A stretch of 64,000 bases of DNA from Marinobacter sp. HL-58 (GTDB lineage: Bacteria; Pseudomonadota; Gammaproteobacteria; Pseudomonadales; Oleiphilaceae), in the NCBI RefSeq assembly GCF_001314605.1, contig NZ_LIHP01000004.1:62001-126000 (forward strand), in the 5' to 3' direction. The notes under the pieces are model-generated. The model was not told the DNA's origin. It searched no databases and was given only the letters and a program-made list of their open reading frames with translations. The position numbers were made by a program, and so were the translations under genes. Shown one piece after another: positions 17,219 to 24,069 of this stretch (positions are counted from its first letter, which is position 1; each line of letters opens with the position of its first letter).

Positions 17219-18094
17219 ATGGCAACCGTTAGCGTAGTGACGCCAACCTACAACAGGGCCCGGTTTTTGCCGGATGCCGTTAACAGCGTGCTGGCCCAGA
17301 CTTACCCCGACTTTGAGCTGATCATTGTGGATGATGGCTCTATGGACAATACCCGCGATGTGCTGGAGCCGTTCCTTGCTGATCGGCGAGTTCGTTATTT
17401 CTACCAGGAAAATCAGGGGCAGAGCCGCGCTCGTAATCTCGCCCTTGACCAGGCTGCGGGAGATTTTATTGCGTTTCTCGATTCTGATGACACCTGGGCT
17501 CTGGATAAACTTGAGAAGCAGTTGGCTGTACTTCACGCACATCCCGACGTTGAGATCGTCCATGGTGATGAGGCCACCATTGATGAGCATGGTACAGTTA
17601 TCAGCGTTGAGAACATGAAGCGGTACTCAGGCCGGATCACGCGACAGCTTTTGGCTGACAACAGCGTGAGCATCACCACCGCGCTGGTCCGGCGGCGGTG
17701 CTTTGATGAGATGGGTGGTTTCGATACCTCGGTGGGCGTTGCCGATGATTACGAACTCTGGCTTAGGTTTTCCGCCCGTTACCGTTACCACTATGAGCCG
17801 GGTGTTGTTGCCTCGTATCGGGTGATGGCAGATCAGATTTCATCCGACAAACGCAGGCGATTTGCCGCCAATGAGCGGATTATCCGGGCGTTCCTGGCAA
17901 GCTACGGGGAAGTCCTGTCTCCGTGGGAGCGTCGCTGGGGCCTGGCCAGGTTCTTTTGCCGCAAGGCAAGGTATCTGGCCCGCGAGGGAGAACGTGGTAA
18001 GGCTGTCGGCGCTATCGCAGGTGCACTCACTAACGCGCCTTTGGATGCTGTTGTCTGGAAAGCCCTGTACCGCGTAATGGTGCCGCGCAAATGA
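17219..18094 (+). CDS. Glycosyltransferase family 2 (tandem paralogue)
   Basis: The product is 291 residues. It opens with VSVVTPTYNRARFLPDAVNS and contains LIIVDDGSMDNT, AFLDSDDTW as the DXD site and GVADDYELWLRFSARYRY. By eye it is well over half identical to the preceding protein. DSDD here keeps the fully standard motif, where its neighbour has DSDN. The stop overlaps the ATG of the following acyltransferase gene by 4 bases. Donor specificity cannot be read from sequence. Confidence 0.88.
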   Translation: MATVSVVTPTYNRARFLPDAVNSVLAQTYPDFELIIVDDGSMDNTRDVLEPFLADRRVRYFYQENQGQSRARNLALDQAAGDFIAFLDSDDTWALDKLEKQLAVLHAHPDVEIVHGDEATIDEHGTVISVENMKRYSGRITRQLLADNSVSITTALVRRRCFDEMGGFDTSVGVADDYELWLRFSARYRYHYEPGVVASYRVMADQISSDKRRRFAANERIIRAFLASYGEVLSPWERRWGLARFFCRKARYLAREGERGKAVGAIAGALTNAPLDAVVWKALYRVMVPRK

Positions 18095-19191
18095 CGCAGG
18101 ATGCGAAGGTAAGGTCCGTGTCGGTAAGTGGCGGTTTGCCCCGGTGTGTTCCCTGGCAGGCAAAATACCGCGAAGGTGTGCTCCAGCTTTTCGGCGATGT
18201 TCCCTACAAGGCTGAATTATGGCATTGGCAGTTCGAGTCCAATCCGTTTGGTTTGCCGTTTACGCCCGTTGTACTGGTTGATGACGACGACAGGGTAGTG
18301 GGGTTCAACGGGGTGATGGCAGTTCGCGCATCCGATCGGGGGAAAGGCCTATCGGTACTATGGAGCTGTGATTTTTACCTCGCTGAACAGTGGCGAGGCA
18401 AGGGGCTGGGCAGTGTCATCAAACATGAGTTGCATACGATGGCGCCCGTGATAATGGCCTTTGGGATCAGTGACCGGGCGTGCGAAGTACTCCGTCACCT
18501 TGGCTGGGTTCCCGATGAATCGGTAAGAAGCTACAGGATGCTGCGTCGCAGGAAGGGGCTCAGGAGCTGGTTGCTGACTTGTCTTCAGTGGTTGAACAGG
18601 TTAAGGAAGGCTTTCTCTGAGAGGCCCGACGCTGCAGGATTGCGCATCAATGTGTGCTCCCGACTCCCCGAAAAAAAGCGGGTTGATGAACTCTGGGAGC
18701 ATTGCGTTCCAGAGTACGGAAGGGTTGTTCAGAGACGCTATGCCTACCTCGACTGGCGGTACCAGAAGCACCCATTGGCCAGGTACGGGTTTGTCTGCGC
18801 CTGGCAGGATGATGAACTTAAAGGAATTCTTGTTACTCGCTTCAGCCGGGGTTCGCTCCGTATTGTTGATTATTGCGGCCCCGCCCGGAATCACCCCCTC
18901 AAACGAACTCTTGTGGGTACAGCCGTCCGGCACTGGCCCCATGCAAATCAGGTGGTCTCGGTTACTTCAGACCCTGAATTGGCAGCAATTTTTCGGGCTG
19001 AGGGTTTTGTGCAACTAAGGGGGCGGCCACGTTTCTACATTTATGAACCGGCGGCGGAGAACTCCGCTGACCCGTCATCATGGTTTGTTATGGCCGGTGA
19101 TTCGGATGGTGAATTCCTTCAGGCTGCGGGTGATTTCTATACCACCGAAACCATACCCGGCGTGTCAGCCGTGGAGCGCACGCCATGCTGA
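18091..19191 (+). CDS. GNAT-family acyltransferase with C-terminal extension
   Basis: The product is 366 residues and has the same layout as the protein at 10075. A GNAT domain occupies residues about 15-150, with CDFYLAEQWRGKGLGSVIKH as the acetyl-CoA loop and VLRHLGWVPD at its end. The C-terminal half contains YLDWRYQKHPLARYGFVCAW. Unlike its paralogue it has the GC content of the surrounding genes. It overlaps its neighbours on both sides (4 bases upstream, 7 bases downstream), so it belongs to the same transcript as the glycosyltransferases. A role in acylating the repeat unit is likely but unproven. Confidence 0.77.
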   Translation: MTQDAKVRSVSVSGGLPRCVPWQAKYREGVLQLFGDVPYKAELWHWQFESNPFGLPFTPVVLVDDDDRVVGFNGVMAVRASDRGKGLSVLWSCDFYLAEQWRGKGLGSVIKHELHTMAPVIMAFGISDRACEVLRHLGWVPDESVRSYRMLRRRKGLRSWLLTCLQWLNRLRKAFSERPDAAGLRINVCSRLPEKKRVDELWEHCVPEYGRVVQRRYAYLDWRYQKHPLARYGFVCAWQDDELKGILVTRFSRGSLRIVDYCGPARNHPLKRTLVGTAVRHWPHANQVVSVTSDPELAAIFRAEGFVQLRGRPRFYIYEPAAENSADPSSWFVMAGDSDGEFLQAAGDFYTTETIPGVSAVERTPC

Positions 19192-20315
19192 GTATCAAAC
19201 CTGTTTCCGAGGCAAGATTTGCCGCAATGGCAGAGGAATGGCAGGCGTGTCTCGGCGCTTCTGATTCAGATCCGCTGTTCATGAGCTGGCCCTGGCTTTA
19301 CAGCTGGTGGGAAACATGGTCTCAGGTTCTCGGTATGGAGTTGGTGCTTTTAGAGGTTTTTGATCAGCAGGGCGAAGTGGTTGGCATTGGCCCTTTCTGC
19401 CGCCGGGTTCTGATGACCCCAGCGGGGATTCGAGTCTCTCGTCTTTATATGCTTGGCAATGCATGGCGACTTGCCCCGACTGTGCGAACAGAGTATTGCG
19501 GGATTATTGCTCGTCGGGGTTACGAAAAACCAGTTGAAGCCGCGATTGTTTCGGCCCTGGAGCGTCTGGGGTGGGATGAGCTGATCTGTTCGGATGTGCC
19601 CGAGAACCAACTCGAGATGCTGAAGACCGGATGCTTTGCCGGGCAGGGTGGCTGCCGGGTTATTCCACGTACTGACGATGCAGGCATTCGTATTGATACG
19701 ACGGGATGCTTTGATAACTGGTTGGGGGGGCTTGGAAAGAATACCCGGCTTAAAGCCTATAACCGCAGATCGTACCTGAAAAAGCAGGGTGAGCTGGCTC
19801 ATCTGGACCACGATGAAGGCCGGGATGGCGATTTTTTTTCGTGTCTTAATGCTTTTCATATGAAACGTTGGGGGAAACCGGCGTTCGAGCGGGAAGCGCT
19901 CCGGTTCCATCGGCTGCTTCTGCAAAGGCTCCATCTGTGTGGCGGTACGCAGGCGATGACGGTGATTCTTTTTAACAATCGTTGTGTGTCTGTTTTGTAT
20001 GATCTGGTGGTGCGGGGTTGCCGGTACAATCTTCAGGCAGGGTATGAGGAGGAATTCGACACAAAAGTGTCTCTTGGCTATCTTCACCTAGGTTTTGCGA
20101 TTGAAGCGGCTTTCCGCCACCACACTACGGTTGCTTACGATTTACTGGCGGGAAACGGGAAAAAGCAGTTCTATAAATCACACTTCCACGGCGAAACGGT
20201 GCACTTCTCAACGTTTCAGGTTGTTCGCAGCCCGCTGCTTAAGGCTCTGTACCGTGTCCAGGCCGCCAGCCCCCCGCTTGTGGCAAGGGCGTTCAGCCGT
20301 AGGGTGGGTTTGTAA
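19185..20315 (+). CDS. CelD/BcsL-like GNAT acyltransferase (FemAB-type fold)
   Basis: The product is 376 residues. The N-terminus has FMSWPWLYSWWETW, typical of the CelD/BcsL group. GLGKNTRLKAYNRRSYLKKQ matches the basic Leu-x-x-x-x-R-R block that precedes the GNAT_6 domain. YDLLAGNGKKQFYKSHF is the conserved end of that domain (usually DF-L-x-G-x-E-x-Y-K). Family members act in cellulose and exopolysaccharide modification. A related FemAB-like protein is a standard partner in exosortase loci. It ends 75 bases before the exosortase gene, which begins after a separate ribosome site. Confidence 0.78.
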   Translation: MLSIKPVSEARFAAMAEEWQACLGASDSDPLFMSWPWLYSWWETWSQVLGMELVLLEVFDQQGEVVGIGPFCRRVLMTPAGIRVSRLYMLGNAWRLAPTVRTEYCGIIARRGYEKPVEAAIVSALERLGWDELICSDVPENQLEMLKTGCFAGQGGCRVIPRTDDAGIRIDTTGCFDNWLGGLGKNTRLKAYNRRSYLKKQGELAHLDHDEGRDGDFFSCLNAFHMKRWGKPAFEREALRFHRLLLQRLHLCGGTQAMTVILFNNRCVSVLYDLVVRGCRYNLQAGYEEEFDTKVSLGYLHLGFAIEAAFRHHTTVAYDLLAGNGKKQFYKSHFHGETVHFSTFQVVRSPLLKALYRVQAASPPLVARAFSRRVGL

Positions 20316-20390
20316 TCCTGTCGTGGTAATAACTACTGCGTGCAGGCACAATGAGTTGAAGGTCGACTAACACGCAAGGGATGTAAACGT

Positions 20391-21941
20391 ATGACTTTTG
20401 AAGGGATTCGTTTTCGGAATTTGATCCAGTCAGTATTTCCATTCTTTGTAGTATTCGGCGCGCTTTTCCTGCTTATCTGGCCTACTGTTGAGGGCATTGT
20501 CAGCCGTTGGTTCAAGTTTGACGAATCCTACTCCCACGGATTGTTACTTCTTCTGGTTTCCGCTGTCCTTATTGTCAGAACCGTAAAACGGGAAGCGCCG
20601 ACTCCCGGATTTTATCCTTTGTGGCTGGTGCCGTTTGCCCTGGCGTTGATAGCGTATGGCCTCGGCGATATTTTGCGTGTGCAGGCACTGCAACAGTTGA
20701 TGGTTATTCCCCTCTTTCTGGGCGCTCTTGCCATTCTGCTGGGTTGGGGGCAGGTGAAGGCATTTATTCTTCCAGTCGGGCTGCTCTTCTTCACGGTGCC
20801 GATATGGGATTTCCTTTCCTGGCCGCTTCAGTTGATTACGGTTGAGATCGATCAGTTGCTGTTGGGGCTTTTTGACATCGAGTTTGAAGTGGAGGGCGTG
20901 TTTGTCTATCTGATCGGTGTGGGGGCTTTTGAGGTTGCACACGGGTGCTCTGGTTTGCGGTATCTGCTGGTCGGGCAATCACTGGCCTCGCTCTATGGCG
21001 AACTGAATTTTCGGCGCTTGCAATCCCGCGTCCTATTTTTCCTCATTGCTGTGCTATTTGCGCTGATGGCCAACTGGATCCGGGTTTTCGTGATTATCTA
21101 TATGGGCTATGAGACTGATATGCAGACCAGTCTGATCGAAGATCACGATAGTTTTGGCTGGTGGGTGTTTGCCGCCACTCTAGTCCCCCTGTTTTTTATC
21201 GGCCGCAAACTGGAAATGACCAAGGCGGAACAGGACACCACTCCAGAACCTGTGCGGTCTGCTTACGCAACAAAAAGCAGTCGCCATACAATATGGACGG
21301 GTGTTCTGGTCACCTCGGTTCTGCCAATTCTCCTTCTTGTAATCTTGCCGTCATCTTCGGGAGAAATAAAGCCGTCACCGGATTCGTTTGAGCTGAGTTT
21401 GAACACTGAGCGCTATGGACCATTATTCGAGAATCGGCTGAATGGCTGGAAGCCGCAAGTTCGGAATCCGGATCTTGTCTATGTACAAACAATGTATGAC
21501 ATAGGATCTGTTACAGGGAGTTCAGGTCCTGCCCAGAGACTGTATGTGGGTGTTTACAGTTACGAGTACCAGCGCCACAGGGCAGAACTCATTCAGTATT
21601 TTAACCGTATCTATGATGGCGATGAATGGCTGCCAGAAAGGTTTTTCGAAGTAATCTCGCCTTCTGGCGTGCGCTTGCAGGGTGTGACGCTTCGCAGCAT
21701 GTCCTCGAGGGAGCATGTACATCTTGCCTATGGGTACTATGTGGCTGGTTTGTGGGAGACAGATCAGTGGCGAGCTAAATTCGCACAAATATTGAGCTTT
21801 TTCAGTCCACGCACGGACGCATCCCTGATTATTTTTGGCGCGGCATGTGACGACTGTGACGGTGAGTCCGCAGTGCAAGAGTTGGTTAGCGATGTGATGC
21901 CACCGATTGTTAGTCAGGTCGATGGGCATTTTCAGGAGTAA
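20391..21941 (+). CDS. Exosortase fused to a C-terminal EpsI domain
   Basis: The product is 516 residues. Residues about 10-280 form an eight-helix exosortase with the catalytic triad visible: Cys186 in HGCSGLRYLLV, Arg231 in NWIRVFVIIY and His252 in EDHDSFGWW. A His-Gly precedes the Cys where Glu-Ala is more usual. Residues about 300-510 form an EpsI (DUF3485) domain, with RYGPLFENRLNGWKP and LYVGVYSYEYQRHRAEL. Exosortases cleave C-terminal sorting signals of exported proteins, or help polysaccharide export. The neighbouring prsTRK genes point to the XrtA type, but fused EpsI also occurs in XrtD proteins, so I give no symbol. No PEP-CTERM substrate is seen in this window. Confidence 0.88.
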   Translation: MTFEGIRFRNLIQSVFPFFVVFGALFLLIWPTVEGIVSRWFKFDESYSHGLLLLLVSAVLIVRTVKREAPTPGFYPLWLVPFALALIAYGLGDILRVQALQQLMVIPLFLGALAILLGWGQVKAFILPVGLLFFTVPIWDFLSWPLQLITVEIDQLLLGLFDIEFEVEGVFVYLIGVGAFEVAHGCSGLRYLLVGQSLASLYGELNFRRLQSRVLFFLIAVLFALMANWIRVFVIIYMGYETDMQTSLIEDHDSFGWWVFAATLVPLFFIGRKLEMTKAEQDTTPEPVRSAYATKSSRHTIWTGVLVTSVLPILLLVILPSSSGEIKPSPDSFELSLNTERYGPLFENRLNGWKPQVRNPDLVYVQTMYDIGSVTGSSGPAQRLYVGVYSYEYQRHRAELIQYFNRIYDGDEWLPERFFEVISPSGVRLQGVTLRSMSSREHVHLAYGYYVAGLWETDQWRAKFAQILSFFSPRTDASLIIFGAACDDCDGESAVQELVSDVMPPIVSQVDGHFQE

Positions 21942-21964
21942 CGTCTTATTGCGCTGGGCTCGGA

Positions 21965-23941
21965 TTACTCGCTTATTTCGTGAGAAACGATTTCTGATGG
22001 TGGGCTTCCCAGGCCGTTCGTATCAACTACTCTAATTGTAAAATACCAGGTGCCGGGCGAGAGGTTGTTGAACTCGTAGGATGTTTCCGCACCATCAATA
22101 GGCTGGTTTTCAGTCAGGTTCTCAGAATTCTGACCGTATTGAATTTCGTAGTAGTCTATTTCACTTAGGGAGATTGATGTCCCGTCCATACGTGTACCGG
22201 GTGGGGTCCAGGAAAGAATAACCACGCCTCCTGCGGGCGCTTCTGGTTGGCTGGTTTCGGGGTCGGTAGTTTCTGGGCTTCCACTGGCGGTGATCGCCGG
22301 CTCCAGTGTCCACGGGTTAAGGTTATTGTTGTAGGCTTCCCGATTTGAAACGCCATCACTATTAACTATCTCCAATGCGTCGTTTCGCCAAGGATTCAGA
22401 CCATGCCTTAGCTCCCAGGTATCTGGTATGCCGTCTCCATCTGAATCCTTTGAATGGCTGTCATTCAGGTTGGGAGCCAGCATCGTGTTTTCAACCGAAA
22501 CAGTGTCTCCGTTCGAGAGGTCGGTAATCGAGAATTCTGCAATGGCAGCGCCCCGGCTCTCGAAGAATTCCACGGTCACACCTACCGTTTCCCCTGGTTG
22601 CATTGTTGCAGTATGGTTGAAAGCCTTTAATGAATGAGCGCTCCAATCATCGATGACCATTTTATCGTCGAGGTAAAGACGATTCCCATCATCTGTTTTA
22701 ACGGTAAAGCGATAATCCCGCCCGCCATTCGTATGAGGGGCTGTGAACTCTCCACTCCAGCGCACACTGAACTCATCCTCGGGTATTCCAGGGAAAGGCT
22801 TGCCTCTGCCCCAGTTAAAGTCGATAAAGGAATCGTGGCGAGCGTTTACAAACTCATCGAAATTCGTGCCGGTAAAATACTGGCCTACGAATCCGGTAGA
22901 ATAGACGGGTTCGGTCTCAGGCATATCACTCGAATCGTTCATCCCGGTGCCGGCAGAATACTCTTCCAGATTGGTGAAGCCGTCGCCGTCCAGATCACCC
23001 AAGGCATCATCAGGATCTATGGGGTCAAGGCCAGCAGCGTATTCCATACCGTCGGGGATGCCGTCTCCATCTGTGTCCGGATTGTTTTCTGCGGTTCCGA
23101 TCAGGAATTCATCCGCTGCTACAATGAGGTCATTGTCAGGGTCTGACAAGGCATCGTCAGGGTTTGTCGGATCCAGGCCATGGACCACTTCCCAATTGTC
23201 ATAGATGCCGTCCCGGTCTTCATCGAGAGGAGGGAATTCCGGATTAAAGGCGAGCGCCTCGGTGCCGTCCAGAAAGCCGACGCGGTATCCGAGGGAGTAG
23301 GCTTCTGCAGTTGCCAACTCATCGCTTGATGACGGCTTTCCCAGAGAGTAAATATGGTCACTGCCAATGACTTGTTGGCTGATTCCAGGCCCTTGCCAAG
23401 CCACACTGAAGTGATCGTCTCCCAGTCCTTCTTTGAACCGAACTTCAAAGTAATAACGGTTACCTCCGGAAAGGGATTGGATGGGAGAGGTTTGGGAACT
23501 GTATTTGTTATATCTGTTGCGGGTGGTGTATCCGGTAACGGACGCGATCAATGAAAGATTGTCATCCGTACTGTCAGTTGAGAGCCATAGCTGGGTTTGA
23601 TCGTCGCCACTGACAAAGAAAGTGTAATCGCCACTGACCGGGGGCACTATGAACCCTCGTGCCAGCGCTCCGTACTTATCCCCCCTGTTTTCGACCATCT
23701 CCAGAGAAGTCATTTCGATAACTTCATCGGGATTGTCAGGGTATTTTGGGCTTTCAAGAAGCTCTTTAATCCTCGAACCTGGTATGTCCTCGAATAATCT
23801 CAGCTCCACTCTTCCCCGTGTGCTGGTGTCGGGTAAAGACGCAGTAGGCGGCAAAGATTCAACGTCGCCAATCTGCCAGCTTTGGCAGCCACTGACTACA
23901 ATCACGAAACCCGCAAGTCCCAACAGTCTTGCCTTTGCCAT
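21965..23941 (-). CDS. Lipoprotein with two PA14 domains, TSP3 repeats and fibronectin III
   Basis: The product is 658 residues. A lipoprotein signal peptide ends in VSGC (Cys19). A PA14-like domain spans about 45-205. Calcium-type thrombospondin 3 repeats follow (DEDRDGIYDNWE, DTDGDGIPDGMEY, DLDGDGFTNLEEY), then a second PA14 domain (about 345-485, with FTVKTDDGNRLYLDDKMVID), another TSP3 unit (DSDGDGIPDTWE) and a terminal FN3 domain. PA14 domains often bind carbohydrate. I infer an outer-membrane glycan-binding protein or adhesin tied to the exopolysaccharide. It converges on the exosortase gene and lies downstream of prsT. It may have its own sigma-54 promoter, listed separately. Confidence 0.82.
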   Translation of the reverse strand: MAKARLLGLAGFVIVVSGCQSWQIGDVESLPPTASLPDTSTRGRVELRLFEDIPGSRIKELLESPKYPDNPDEVIEMTSLEMVENRGDKYGALARGFIVPPVSGDYTFFVSGDDQTQLWLSTDSTDDNLSLIASVTGYTTRNRYNKYSSQTSPIQSLSGGNRYYFEVRFKEGLGDDHFSVAWQGPGISQQVIGSDHIYSLGKPSSSDELATAEAYSLGYRVGFLDGTEALAFNPEFPPLDEDRDGIYDNWEVVHGLDPTNPDDALSDPDNDLIVAADEFLIGTAENNPDTDGDGIPDGMEYAAGLDPIDPDDALGDLDGDGFTNLEEYSAGTGMNDSSDMPETEPVYSTGFVGQYFTGTNFDEFVNARHDSFIDFNWGRGKPFPGIPEDEFSVRWSGEFTAPHTNGGRDYRFTVKTDDGNRLYLDDKMVIDDWSAHSLKAFNHTATMQPGETVGVTVEFFESRGAAIAEFSITDLSNGDTVSVENTMLAPNLNDSHSKDSDGDGIPDTWELRHGLNPWRNDALEIVNSDGVSNREAYNNNLNPWTLEPAITASGSPETTDPETSQPEAPAGGVVILSWTPPGTRMDGTSISLSEIDYYEIQYGQNSENLTENQPIDGAETSYEFNNLSPGTWYFTIRVVDTNGLGSPPSEIVSHEISE

Positions 23942-23989
23942 GCCACACCTTCCCTGCGCAACATTACGATGTCTGAAGTATTGTTGCGA

Positions 23990-24005
23990 AGCATGGCAGG
24001 CGCCA
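23990..24005 (-). promoter_or_regulatory. Candidate sigma-54 promoter for the PA14 lipoprotein gene
   Basis: On the minus strand the bases read TGGCGCCTGCCATGCT. This has the invariant GG-N10-GC spacing of sigma-54 promoters and differs from TGGCACG-N4-TTGCW at three positions. A start about 12 bases past the GC would give a leader of about 38 bases before the ATG at 23941. The neighbouring PrsR is a sigma-54 activator, so local control is plausible. One short match can arise by chance. Confidence 0.4.
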
Positions 24006-24069
24006 CCAAACCCTTGGAACGTTTTGGTATGGCGCAGATGTAGTTATGCCCTTTCTTTCTTTTTCGTCC

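Noticed and set aside
20331..20390. Possible sigma-54 promoter ahead of the exosortase gene (TGG...TGC and GGCAC...TTG)
   Set aside because: Both candidates miss the GG-N10-GC spacing by one base.
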